From JBBSDP01 sp038240605 (GTDB lineage: Bacteria > Planctomycetota > Phycisphaerae > Tepidisphaerales > Tepidisphaeraceae): 64,000 bases of DNA. Numbering within the stretch: position 1 is the stretch's first letter; each line of letters begins with the position of its first letter. Under the pieces are notes generated by a model that was given only the letters and a program-made list of their open reading frames with translations, was not told the origin of the DNA and searched no databases. A program made the position numbers and the translations under genes. Below, piece after piece: positions 1 through 8,051 of the stretch. The stretch is from assembly GCA_038240605.1 (NCBI GenBank), contig JBBSDP010000014.1, forward strand, positions 1 through 64,000. The letters run 5' to 3'.

Positions 1-2
1 GA

Positions 3-122
3 ACCTATCAGAAAGGCTTGAAGGTCACCAAGGCCGAGTTCCAAGCAATCCAACTGACCCGCCACGAGGTCTGCCCTCAGTGGAACTACACGATTCGCCC
101 CCACCAGAAAAACACGGAGTAG
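3..122 (+). CDS. ISAzo13-family transposase, C-terminal end (cut by window edge)
   Basis: Only the last 39 residues are present; the gene begins before the window. The frame that reads to the TAG at 120-122 contains GLKVTKAE, then a Trp-Asn-Tyr-Thr-Ile-Arg-Pro motif a few residues before the stop. From memory this is the typical end of the DDE transposases of the ISAzo13 family, often labelled 'Rhodopirellula transposase' and common in Planctomycetes. The right end of the element should lie within a few tens of bases after the stop, but I could not define an inverted repeat because the left end is outside the window. It may be a full element or a remnant. Confidence 0.7.
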   Translation, partial: TYQKGLKVTKAEFQAIQLTRHEVCPQWNYTIRPHQKNTE

Positions 123-363
123 TTTTTGGACGGGTTCTTACGTCGGGGAGTTGAACCGCTACGCGGCCGAACACGGCTTTGCGGGGAAGTTGAGAATCAT
201 CTACTTCGAGTAGACGGAGCGTCATGCCACCCGTCCGCGCCTCGATCCACTTGCCATTTCGTGCGTAAGCATGTTCGCATCCGGAGGATTCAAGGTACAA
301 TGCCTGTCCCAGCCTTCAGAGGGAAATTACCAGCGCACCGGCCTCATCCGGCAGGGAATTGCC

Positions 364-1323
364 ATGACACGCACGCTGATTGCCATCGCCTTCGCAGCCG
401 CATCGTGGTTCTGCACTTCATTGGCCCTGCAAACCGCGAATGCGGACGTCGGGGCGGATGCCGGCCCACCGGCGGTTCATCCTGACGCGGGACCGGAGCA
501 GACGTGGCACTTCACCACCTATCTCAAAGGGACGACCGCTCAAGTCCGTAAGCAACTCAATGGCGAAGTCGAGCGGCTGATGGCCAAGACAAAAGCGACT
601 GAAAAGGCAATCGCCGACGACAAAGCGGCCATTGAGGCTGAAGAAAAAGCGAGCGTTGAACGGCTCCATCAGAGCGAGCCGTATCAGAAACTCAAGGCTG
701 ACCTGAAGGCAAGCGAGGCCGAGCGCGATACGGCACGAAAGTCCGGCGATTCCCAGGGCCGCCTCAGCGCCAGCGCACGCTGCAATCGCCTTCGGGCGTC
801 GATCGAGCAGATGGACAACGATGCGCTGGCGAAGAACACGGCCCTCGTCGAGGACCGCGGTTCGCTCCACGAGCAGACCATCGCCCTCAAGCGGCATCAG
901 GAGTCACTGGAAAAGGCCAGGAAGTGGCGCGATACGCTGCTCGAGGCGATTCGAACCTCGGCACGGCTCAAGTGGCCGCTCCAACCGGGAAATATGGGCG
1001 TACTCGGCAAAGTCACGCCCGTGCAGATCGTCGATGCGCACAGCATGGTGATTCAGTACGAAGCGTACGAAGAGGTCGGAAAGAGCGGCCAGACGGAAGA
1101 GATCCAGAACATCGATGTCATCCCCCATCGCGTGAAGATGATCGTCACCGGCATTGACACCAAGGGGATGCAGGAAAAGCAGCCGATCACCCTCGATAAA
1201 ACGTTCACCGTCGACAAGACCGCCGAGGACGGGAAGTACGTTGTGAGCAAGACAGCCCCGTCCAACATCGATCAGTTCTTCGATACGGTCGTTCCACTTC
1301 GGAATGTCCCTGACGAGCAGTGA
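364..1323 (+). CDS. Secreted coiled-coil protein of unknown function
   Basis: I do not recognise this 319-residue protein. The ATG at 364 is preferred because it gives a clean signal peptide (Met-Thr-Arg, then a hydrophobic core with Ala/Trp/Phe/Leu, ending near ALQTANAD); the frame is open upstream to 271 but that extension looks non-coding. Residues of about 50-210 are rich in Lys, Glu, Ala and Arg in heptad-like order and probably form a long coiled coil. The last third is beta-rich. No catalytic motif is visible. No strong Shine-Dalgarno is seen. It stands alone between the transposase end and rho, so context gives no functional hint. Confidence 0.6.
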   Translation: MTRTLIAIAFAAASWFCTSLALQTANADVGADAGPPAVHPDAGPEQTWHFTTYLKGTTAQVRKQLNGEVERLMAKTKATEKAIADDKAAIEAEEKASVERLHQSEPYQKLKADLKASEAERDTARKSGDSQGRLSASARCNRLRASIEQMDNDALAKNTALVEDRGSLHEQTIALKRHQESLEKARKWRDTLLEAIRTSARLKWPLQPGNMGVLGKVTPVQIVDAHSMVIQYEAYEEVGKSGQTEEIQNIDVIPHRVKMIVTGIDTKGMQEKQPITLDKTFTVDKTAEDGKYVVSKTAPSNIDQFFDTVVPLRNVPDEQ

Positions 1324-1627
1324 CTCGGTGCGGCAGATCGACGCGCCGTGCCAAAGCCGACTTTATTCCGCAATGGCTCCAGATTAAGCTCAAGGAGGCG
1401 GATGTGGGGGTTGGGAAGGACGTTGAAGCCATCGCAATCATTGACTGGCACGCGAGATTCGGTATGTTTGCGGGCCTACCGAGGGCATAGCCTCAGTCGC
1501 CCGGGCTACGCCGGGACCGACGCATCCGCCGAACTGAAGTACACGTGATGTTACGAGGGATTCCCCGCGCGCCTGTAGCGAGCGGGAAGGGCAGCCACCC
1601 CCGGCCGCCGCGATAGACGGACCGCCG
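1324..1627. other. Gene-free interval of about 300 bp
   Basis: The interval between the secreted protein and rho holds only short overlapping ORFs without family features. I see no tRNA, no clear terminator hairpin with a T-tract and no convincing promoter hexamer pair. It may carry the rho leader. Confidence 0.4.
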
Positions 1628-2722
1628 ATGAACAACGGACATGTCGAAGGGATTCTGCAATTCGCCGACGAGCGACAAGATGGGCAGCTTCGCGATCCCG
1701 TCCACCCGCTCCGCCCGGCGCGCGGTAACCTGCTGGTTGCGCGCCAGCTCATCCGCGAACTGCGCCTTCGTCCCGGCCTGCTCCTGCGCGGATCCCCCAA
1801 GGGGCGGATGCTCAACCGAATTGACACGATCGAAGGACGTCCGCCGGGCGAATACATCGAGCGGCTGCCGCTCTACGATGCAACAGCGCTCGATCCCCAG
1901 CCATTCATGCGGTTGGAGCACAACCCTGCGGAGTTGACCACCCGCATCATCGATATCCTCGCCCCGGTCGGCTTTGGTCAGCGCGGCCTCATCGTCGCCC
2001 CTCCGCGGACGGGCAAGACGATCCTGATGCAGAACATCGCCCGCGGGATCCATGCCAACTATCCGCAAGTGCAGCTCGTGCTGCTGCTGATCGACGAACG
2101 GCCCGAAGAAGTGACCGACATGAAGCGGAACGTGCCAGGCACGGTCTACGCCTCATCGAACGACAACACCGTCGACAAGCACCTGGACCTCGCCCAGCTG
2201 GTCATCGAGCGGTGCAAGCGGCAGGTGGAGTTTGGCGCGGACATCGTCGTGCTCATGGACTCGCTCACGCGCGTCGGGAGGGCGTTCAACACGGGCGGCC
2301 CCAGCGGCGGACGAACCCTTTCGGGCGGGCTGGACAACCGGGCGCTGGAGATTCCCAAGCGCCTGTTCGGCGCGGCGCGCAAACTCGAACACGGCGGAAG
2401 CCTGACGATCCTCGCCACCTGCCTGATCGATACCAACAGCCGGATGGATCAGGTGATCTTCGAAGAGTTCAAGGGGACCGGCAACATGGAACTGACGCTG
2501 GATCGAAACCTCTCCAACCAGCGCATCTTTCCCGCCTTCAACATCCCCGAATCCGGGACGCGCAAGGAAGAGAAGCTGCTGGATGAGCGCTCGCTCGCCG
2601 CCAGCCGGTCGATCCGCCGTCACCTCACGACCATGTCACCTACCCAGGGAATGAAGACGCTGCTGGAGGTCCTCTCCAAGCACAAGACGAACCAGGCGCT
2701 CTTCAGCACCATGCGCGTCTGA
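1628..2722 (+). CDS. rho: Transcription termination factor Rho, short form
   Basis: Hexameric RNA-dependent ATPase that terminates transcription. The ATPase core is well conserved: Walker A APPRTGKT at residues 124-131, LLIDERPEEVTDM, the Walker B/sensor LMDSLTR, SGGLDNRAL, RLFGAAR, GGSLTI, EEFKGTGNMEL, and the C-terminal KTN motif. At 364 residues it is shorter than the 419-residue E. coli protein. The N-terminal helical Rho_N domain is missing, and the short region before the core (about residues 1-95) matches only loosely the OB-fold that binds RNA; the GFGFLR-type RNP motif is not seen. The start ATG has no strong Shine-Dalgarno, so a somewhat earlier non-ATG start is possible. The gene ends 17 bp from the convergent lipoprotein gene. 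Confidence 0.93.
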   Translation: MNNGHVEGILQFADERQDGQLRDPVHPLRPARGNLLVARQLIRELRLRPGLLLRGSPKGRMLNRIDTIEGRPPGEYIERLPLYDATALDPQPFMRLEHNPAELTTRIIDILAPVGFGQRGLIVAPPRTGKTILMQNIARGIHANYPQVQLVLLLIDERPEEVTDMKRNVPGTVYASSNDNTVDKHLDLAQLVIERCKRQVEFGADIVVLMDSLTRVGRAFNTGGPSGGRTLSGGLDNRALEIPKRLFGAARKLEHGGSLTILATCLIDTNSRMDQVIFEEFKGTGNMELTLDRNLSNQRIFPAFNIPESGTRKEEKLLDERSLAASRSIRRHLTTMSPTQGMKTLLEVLSKHKTNQALFSTMRV

Positions 2723-2739
2723 GCGCGCCGATAACGCCA

Positions 2740-3615
2740 TCAATGCGGTAGCAGGTACGTGTCCGGGCTGTTCGACCGCTCGCCGACCCGGTACGCATGT
2801 GGCACCAGCAGAAGCACGGTTTCATTCATCCCCGCGTGACCCTGGTTGACGAGAAATGTCTGTCCGAGGCTCGTCGGCCACTTTGCCGAGCGCGAGGGGC
2901 CAAGTATCAGAAAGTGCCCGTCCTGAACTTCCGTTTTCAGACGCAGATCGATGATCTGCTCGGGGCGGACCAGCGTGATCTCCCGCTCTTCGTTGAGCAC
3001 GCTCACCTCGAAACGCTTGCGCAGCCCGCGGACGATCGGGCAGATGCGGATGATCGTGTCCCCCTGCCGCATTCGCGAAGCGGCGAAATCGACTGCCAAA
3101 ACGTTGTCGCAACGCTCAAACGTACGGCCATAGAGCACGTTGCGGTCGTCAAAGTAGAACAAGTCCTGGTATTCCACCCCGCTCTTCAGCGGGATCTCGA
3201 GCTTCGCTTCCTTGACCGGCGTCGCCGTCCCCTGAATGCCCGTGGCCTGATAGCGGTCGACGAGGCTTTTGAAGTAGGTCCAGTCGCTCAGGTCGGCCGT
3301 CCCAACCCGCACCCCATTCTTCACGAGCACGTCGTACGTGGCCGGCTCGATCTGCGTCTCGTCCACTCGCTTCCAGAACTCGTCGTTACGGCTGAGTGCA
3401 CCAAAGGGCACGTTGAGCTGATACGCATCGAGCTGCACCACGTATGAACCGCCGGCCGGCGCGCCGGAAGCAGAATTATTTCCTGCGGGATTGGCGGTAT
3501 TCTTGTCGTTCTGAATCGCGGAATGGGGGACGGAATCCGTTGATGTCGATCCTGTCGGCGCATCAGGACATCCGCTGAGCACCAGCACGCCGAGCACCGC
3601 CCAATAAGCTTTCAT
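2740..3615 (-). CDS. Lipoprotein of unknown function
   Basis: A 291-residue protein with a lipoprotein signal: a short hydrophobic N-terminus ending in Leu-Ser-Gly-Cys, so Cys16 is the probable lipidated residue. A Ser/Thr/Asn/Gly/Ala-rich linker of about 45 residues follows, then a folded beta-rich domain containing an LDAYQLNVPFGALS stretch. I do not recognise the family. The ATG at 3615 has a GAGG Shine-Dalgarno about 9 nt upstream. It starts 6 bp after the stop of the aminotransferase gene on the same strand, so the two are probably co-transcribed, although a functional link is not obvious. Confidence 0.7.
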   Translation of the reverse strand: MKAYWAVLGVLVLSGCPDAPTGSTSTDSVPHSAIQNDKNTANPAGNNSASGAPAGGSYVVQLDAYQLNVPFGALSRNDEFWKRVDETQIEPATYDVLVKNGVRVGTADLSDWTYFKSLVDRYQATGIQGTATPVKEAKLEIPLKSGVEYQDLFYFDDRNVLYGRTFERCDNVLAVDFAASRMRQGDTIIRICPIVRGLRKRFEVSVLNEEREITLVRPEQIIDLRLKTEVQDGHFLILGPSRSAKWPTSLGQTFLVNQGHAGMNETVLLLVPHAYRVGERSNSPDTYLLPH

Positions 3616-3621
3616 ACAACC

Positions 3622-4833
3622 TCACGATTCAGTGATGCACGCGATCAGTCGGTTCAGCCCTTGATCCCATGACCCCCGGTCGATGTTGATCGGCGGCGCG
3701 AGCCGGACGACCGTTTTGGCAGTCAGGTTGATGACGATGCCGCGCTCCAGCCCGCGCTCGACGATCCGGCTTGGGGGCTCCTTGAGCTCGATGCCCAGGA
3801 AGAGCCCTCTACCTCGTACGCCAGCCACCTTGGAGCGGATCGACGGCTCGTTGCGCAGGCGCGCCATCCCGTGCTCGCCCAGCGTAACGGCGTTATCTAT
3901 CAGCTTCTCGCGCTCAATGACATCGAAGATCGTGCGGGCGACGGCCATGCAGAGCGGGTTGCCGCCCAGAGTGCAGCCGTGTTTGCCGGGGACAAGCAGG
4001 TCCGCGACGGCCGGCTTGGCATACATCACCCCGACCGGCAGCCCACCGCCGATCGCTTTGCCGAGCGTCATGATGTCCGGCTCGACCACCTTGCCGCTGG
4101 GCCCATCGATCACGTGCTGATGGCCGAACCATCGGCCGGTTCGACCGCACCCGGTCCAGACTTCGTCAAAGATCAGCGTGATGTCTTTGCGGTCGCACAA
4201 GGCGCGGACCCGCTGGATATAGCCGTCAGGATAGAGGTTGATGCCCCCCTCGCCCTGGATCGGTTCCAGAATGATGCCGCAGACGTCATCGGTGGCGTGC
4301 CGCGCCAGATCGTCGAAGTTCCCTGCTTCGACCGGCGTGAACCCGGGCACCTCCGGCCCGAAGCCGGCCCGAACCGCGGGATTTCCCGTGGCGGCGATCA
4401 TCGCCAGGGTTCGGCCGTGGAAGCTGTTTTGAAGGGAGAGGATGCGCCACTTGTTTGGATTCACCGCCACGCCGCGCAACCGTGCGAGTTTGCAGGCCGC
4501 CTCGTTGGCTTCCGCACCGCTGTGGCAGAAGAAGGCTTTACCCGCAAACGCCGTCCGGTTGAGACGTTCCGCCAGTTCGATTTGCGGCTCGGTGTAAAAC
4601 GTGTTACCCACGTGCCAAAGCCGCTCCGCCTGCTCCCGCACCGCCTTCACCAGCGCCGGGTGGGCGTGGCCGAGGATCGCGCCGCCGAAGCCGGCGAACA
4701 GATCGATGTAGTGTTTGCCGTCGGCGTCGACGAGGGTGGACCCCTCGCCGCGCTCCATCACGACCGCGAAGCGCGCGTAGTTGCCGATCAGCACGCGCTG
4801 ACCACGCTCGAGGACGTCAGAACTCCTGGACAT
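3622..4833 (-). CDS. argD: Class-III PLP aminotransferase, ArgD-like (acetylornithine/ornithine)
   Basis: Fold-type I aminotransferase of the acetylornithine/ornithine/4-aminobutyrate group. Visible signatures are DLFAGFGGAILGHAHP near the N-terminus, FFCHSGAEANEAACKLAR (cofactor phosphate site), SFHGRTLAM, the E-P-I-Q-G-E-G-G-I motif, LIFDEVWTGCGRTG (Asp pairing with the pyridine nitrogen) and TLGKAIGGGLPVG with the Schiff-base lysine. I chose the ATG at 4833 (403 residues), which has GGAG upstream, over the GTG at 4842. No other arg genes are nearby, so arginine synthesis is the default reading; ornithine or succinylornithine use cannot be excluded from sequence. Probable first gene of a pair with the lipoprotein. 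Confidence 0.85.
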   Translation of the reverse strand: MSRSSDVLERGQRVLIGNYARFAVVMERGEGSTLVDADGKHYIDLFAGFGGAILGHAHPALVKAVREQAERLWHVGNTFYTEPQIELAERLNRTAFAGKAFFCHSGAEANEAACKLARLRGVAVNPNKWRILSLQNSFHGRTLAMIAATGNPAVRAGFGPEVPGFTPVEAGNFDDLARHATDDVCGIILEPIQGEGGINLYPDGYIQRVRALCDRKDITLIFDEVWTGCGRTGRWFGHQHVIDGPSGKVVEPDIMTLGKAIGGGLPVGVMYAKPAVADLLVPGKHGCTLGGNPLCMAVARTIFDVIEREKLIDNAVTLGEHGMARLRNEPSIRSKVAGVRGRGLFLGIELKEPPSRIVERGLERGIVINLTAKTVVRLAPPINIDRGSWDQGLNRLIACITES

Positions 4834-4913
4834 CTGTACCACTCCATTATGTGAGGTTAGCCCGACATTCGCGCGGTCTCGATCCGGCCGGCTTCAGACG
4901 TCGATCCGTTGCC

Positions 4914-5456
4914 CTATAGCCGGGGAGCGGCGTCGCCACTGCTGGGCGGGCGCGGCTTGCGGCCCACCTGCGTGCTAAAACTCTGCAGGTACGCGATCCA
5001 CATCATCGACATCCCGAAGCTGTATGCTCCCTGGATCACGACATCCATGTAGTGCTGTGTCGGGGGGATGTGATAGCGGTCGGTGCTGACGCCCTGATAG
5101 GTGACGGCGGTCACCGACTCGCCCCGCCCCAGCGGCGCGACCTTCACCTCAATCCGCTTGTAAATCCCGATCTCCTTGCCCGCGCCGTCCATCTTGCGGA
5201 GCACCTTCTGGTCAAGCACCTGAAGTTCCGCCTCCGTGAGGTCGTACAGGGCGCCGGCGACGTACTTGCCGGGGTCGTAGACGATGTCCGCGATCCCGCC
5301 GCCCCAGTACTCGCTGTAGATCGGGAAGCCGAGCCGGTAGTTGTCCAGGATCGCGGCCTTGCCGGCCTTGGTGGCGGGCGCGCGGAACCCGAAGTGGCGG
5401 CACCATTCGGCGACCGCGCGAGCGTTGAGGTTGGACCCGTAAGCGAAGTACCACAT
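4914..5456 (-). CDS. Gamma-glutamylcyclotransferase-like (AIG2/BtrG fold) protein
   Basis: The protein opens with M-W-Y-F-A-Y-G-S-N-L-N, the YGSN(L/M) glycine-rich signature of the gamma-glutamylcyclotransferase/AIG2 superfamily. Members use a conserved Glu to cyclise gamma-glutamyl groups to 5-oxoproline, or related acyl chemistry. GALYDLTEAELQVLDQ and Y-K-R-I-E-V correspond to the usual mid-domain strands, and about 180 residues is normal for the family. The start at 5456 puts the signature at the N-terminus and has GGAG upstream; the in-frame extension to 5477 is less likely. Divergent from the polyprenyl synthase gene. The exact substrate is unknown. Confidence 0.75.
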   Translation of the reverse strand: MWYFAYGSNLNARAVAEWCRHFGFRAPATKAGKAAILDNYRLGFPIYSEYWGGGIADIVYDPGKYVAGALYDLTEAELQVLDQKVLRKMDGAGKEIGIYKRIEVKVAPLGRGESVTAVTYQGVSTDRYHIPPTQHYMDVVIQGAYSFGMSMMWIAYLQSFSTQVGRKPRPPSSGDAAPRL

Positions 5457-5638
5457 TACAAAAACTCCGGCGGCCAAACGCCGGCAAGGCGAGGGATTCT
5501 ACCGAAAGCGTTCGTCGTTTGCAGACCCGGGTGCTTTTCATCCGCGTTGCAGGGAATTGCGATCACCACGACACGTGTCCAACCGTTTCATTAATTTCGA
5601 AACTTCTGAGGGTCACTCGCATCGACCCCGCTAATTTC

Positions 5639-5644
5639 TATAAT
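5639..5644 (+). promoter_or_regulatory. Candidate -10 element of the polyprenyl synthase gene
   Basis: A perfect TATAAT lies 43 bp upstream of the ATG at 5688 in the divergent intergenic region. I do not see a good -35 hexamer at 16-18 bp, so this is a weak call based on one hexamer and position. Confidence 0.35.
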
Positions 5645-5687
5645 CCCGCGCCACCCCCTGAAGCGGGTAACGTCAACCGGAGCCCTC

Positions 5688-6662
5688 ATGACCACCCTCC
5701 TCTCCCAGCTCACCGATTGCATCCGACCGCAATTGGAGTCCGTGGAGAAGTTGTTCCGCCGGGAACTCACCAGCGAACTCGCCTGCGTCAACCAGCTCGT
5801 CCGCCACGTCAGCCGGTTCCGCGGCAAGATGCTGCGCCCCTGCCTCGTGCTGTTATCGGGCCGTGCATCCGGCGAGCTGGCCGACGGTCACGTCGTGATC
5901 GCGACGGTCGTTGAGATGGTTCACATGGCCACCCTGGTCCACGACGACGTGCTCGACGAAGCGGAGCTGCGCCGCAAGGGCGCCACGATCAACCACCTTC
6001 GCGGCAATGAGGCAGCCGTGCTGCTTGGCGACTTCCTGATCAGCCACAGCTACCACCTCTGCTCCAGCCTCGATTCCCAGCTCGCTTCCCGCGTCATCGG
6101 CTACACGACCAACCAGGTGTGCGAGGGAGAGTTGCTCCAGATCGACAATCGAAATCATTTCGACCTCGATGAGGAAACGTACCTGCGGATCATCACCCGG
6201 AAGACCGCCAGCCTCTGTGCCGCCTGCTGTCAGCTCGGCGCCCGGCTGGCCGGCGCCGCCGATGATTGGGTCGAACGGCTCGAGCTCTATGGCAAGTCCG
6301 TCGGCATCGCGTTCCAGATCCAGGACGATATCCTCGACCTGATCGGCGATGAGAATACGGTCGGCAAGACGCTCGGCAGCGACATCCAGAAGGGAAAGAT
6401 GACCCTGCCGATCATCCATTTCCTGCGCAGCGCCCCTTCCGAACACCGCAACCTGCTCCGCTCGCTGCTGGCCAGTCCAGAACCGGACCGGGTCGAGCGG
6501 ATCCGCAACCTGATCCTCCCTAGCAAATCGATCGAGTATGCCCGCAGCCGGGCCCGCCAACTCGTGGAACGCGCGGTCGATGCCCTTCAAGGCCTTCCCG
6601 ACACCGAGGCTCGCCGTGTTCTCGAGACCATGGCAGGGTTCGTGGTATCCAGGCCGATGTGA
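5688..6662 (+). CDS. ispB: Trans-polyprenyl diphosphate synthase (IspB/HepT type)
   Basis: Head-to-tail prenyl elongating enzyme that makes the long diphosphate side chain for respiratory quinones. Both aspartate-rich motifs are present: HDDVLDEAELRRK starting at His85 and QDDILD starting at Gln212; FRGKMLRPCLVLLSGRASG and GEL.QI-type segments also match. Length (324 residues) is normal for the octaprenyl/heptaprenyl class. Chain length cannot be read reliably; small residues rather than aromatic ones precede the first DD motif, which favours a long-chain product. The following gene is unrelated and separated by about 180 bp. Confidence 0.88.
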   Translation: MTTLLSQLTDCIRPQLESVEKLFRRELTSELACVNQLVRHVSRFRGKMLRPCLVLLSGRASGELADGHVVIATVVEMVHMATLVHDDVLDEAELRRKGATINHLRGNEAAVLLGDFLISHSYHLCSSLDSQLASRVIGYTTNQVCEGELLQIDNRNHFDLDEETYLRIITRKTASLCAACCQLGARLAGAADDWVERLELYGKSVGIAFQIQDDILDLIGDENTVGKTLGSDIQKGKMTLPIIHFLRSAPSEHRNLLRSLLASPEPDRVERIRNLILPSKSIEYARSRARQLVERAVDALQGLPDTEARRVLETMAGFVVSRPM

Positions 6663-6678
6663 GTGGGAGGGAGTTACC

Positions 6679-6705
6679 AGTTGTTTGTTGTCAGTTGTCA
6701 GTTGC
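6679..6705. repeat. Short heptamer-periodic repeat (CAGTTGT type)
   Basis: In the gap after the polyprenyl synthase, CAGTTGT/CAGTTGC units start at about 6679, 6692 and 6699, the last two directly adjacent with a 7-bp period. It is non-coding and has no T-tract. It resembles short tandemly repeated heptamers; two other heptamer repeats with different units occur at 7.94 and 44.4 kb. Confidence 0.55.
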
Positions 6706-6843
6706 AGAACTCACCGATCCGCGTCGCGTGCGCACCAAACTGCCCGTGCCGTACTTAAGCCGCGACACCCCCTTGAGGTCGTCCGCCTCCTTTGCGATCC
6801 TGCCCGTCGTCCGTATCATGTTTGGGCTCGAAAGCGAGGAGCT

Positions 6844-7938
6844 ATGAGAGGCCGGATGTTGATTGTGGCGGCCGTGGCGACGTTTGCCGCGGTCATTGGA
6901 TGCGTGATGTGGCCCGCCGGGTCCAATCGGACACTGACCGCGGCTGAGCCTGCGCGCCCCTCGACGGACGTCGTCGCCCTGCGCACCGAGGCGATGCCCT
7001 ATTGCGGCGTCGCGATGCAGGTGCAGAAGCCCTGGCGGATCCCCGATTATCGCAAGGCGCTCGACCAGATCGCGGCCGACGGCGCCGACACGGTATCGCT
7101 GGTCGTCGATTCACGGCAGGAAAACGGGTCGAGCACGCGCATCTTCATGGATCTGCGGACGACCCCCACCGCGGACCAGATGGCCGACCTGATCGCCCAC
7201 GCCAAGTCGCTGAAGCTGCGCGTGGTGCTCATGCCGATCGTCCTGCTGGAAAACCCGCGCAACGGGGAGTGGCGCGGCACGATCAAGCCGGACGTCTGGG
7301 AAGACTGGTGGGAAGCCTATCGCAACATGGTCTTGCACTACGCCAAGCTGGCGCAGAAGACCGGCGTGGACGTGCTGGTCATCGGATCGGAACTGGTCAG
7401 CACGGAGAAGTTTTCCCAGGAGTGGGGGGAAACCATTCGCGGGGTTCGCGCCAACTTCAAAGGGCTGATCACCTATTCGGCCAACTGGGACCACTACACC
7501 TCGATCCCCTTCTGGAACCAGCTCGACTTGATCGGGATGAACAGCTACTACAAGCTGGGTGAGAATCGCGATGTAAACGTGGAGGAGATCGTCAGGCGGT
7601 GGCACGACATCCAGAAGGACCTCTTCGCCTTCGAGCACAAGACCGGCAAGCCGCTCCTCCTCCTCGAAGCCGGCTGGGCCAGTCTCACCAATGCGGCGCA
7701 TGAGCCGTGGGATTACACGCAGACGATCCTGCCGGTGGACACCGAGCTACAACGCAAGCTGTACGATGGTTTCTTCAAGGCGTGGTGGGGCCAGCCCCAA
7801 TGCGGTGGATTCATGCTCTGGGAATGGCCCCTCGTGGATGGGGGGCCCGAAGACAAGGGATACACCCCCAAGGGCAAGCCGGCCGAACGCGTCATGAAGG
7901 AATGGATGTCCAAGCCGCGGTGGACGGTGAAGCCATAG
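6844..7938 (+). CDS. GH113-like secreted glycoside hydrolase (TIM barrel)
   Basis: A 364-residue protein with an N-terminal hydrophobic segment (signal peptide or anchor; a Cys at about residue 20 could be a lipobox), then a TIM-barrel glycosidase. Signatures fit GH113 beta-mannanase-like enzymes: VIGSEL with Glu183 as probable acid/base, TYSANWDHY, DLIGMNSYY, and LLLLEAGW with Glu275 as probable nucleophile. The ATG at 6844 was chosen over upstream in-frame codons because GAGGAG precedes it and a signal segment follows. The substrate is unproven. It is followed by a 7-bp-period repeat before aspS. Confidence 0.75.
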   Translation: MRGRMLIVAAVATFAAVIGCVMWPAGSNRTLTAAEPARPSTDVVALRTEAMPYCGVAMQVQKPWRIPDYRKALDQIAADGADTVSLVVDSRQENGSSTRIFMDLRTTPTADQMADLIAHAKSLKLRVVLMPIVLLENPRNGEWRGTIKPDVWEDWWEAYRNMVLHYAKLAQKTGVDVLVIGSELVSTEKFSQEWGETIRGVRANFKGLITYSANWDHYTSIPFWNQLDLIGMNSYYKLGENRDVNVEEIVRRWHDIQKDLFAFEHKTGKPLLLLEAGWASLTNAAHEPWDYTQTILPVDTELQRKLYDGFFKAWWGQPQCGGFMLWEWPLVDGGPEDKGYTPKGKPAERVMKEWMSKPRWTVKP

Positions 7939-7940
7939 TG

Positions 7941-8050
7941 CAGGGTTCAGGGTTCGGGGTTCAGGGTTCGGTGGAGCCGCCGAATTCCAGCCACGCAACC
8001 TCGCAATGAACCTTCGTCCTTCTTACTGAACCCTGAATCCCGAACCCTCC
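7941..8050. repeat. Inverted pair of heptamer tandem repeats (GGGTTCA/GGGTTCG)
   Basis: Four adjacent heptamers GGGTTC(A/G) start at 7943, 7950, 7957 and 7964. An inverted block of three heptamers (TGAACCC, TGAATCC, CGAACCC) lies at 8027-8047, immediately before aspS. The two blocks can pair into a long imperfect stem with a loop of about 56 nt. Possible roles are a terminator-like structure for the hydrolase gene or a mobile short-repeat family; no transposase is linked. Confidence 0.7.
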
Positions 8051-8051
8051 C

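Noticed and set aside
6538..6843. N-terminal extension of the GH113-like gene
   Set aside because: Overlaps the polyprenyl synthase end and the heptamer repeat; the ATG at 6844 has a Shine-Dalgarno and starts a signal peptide.
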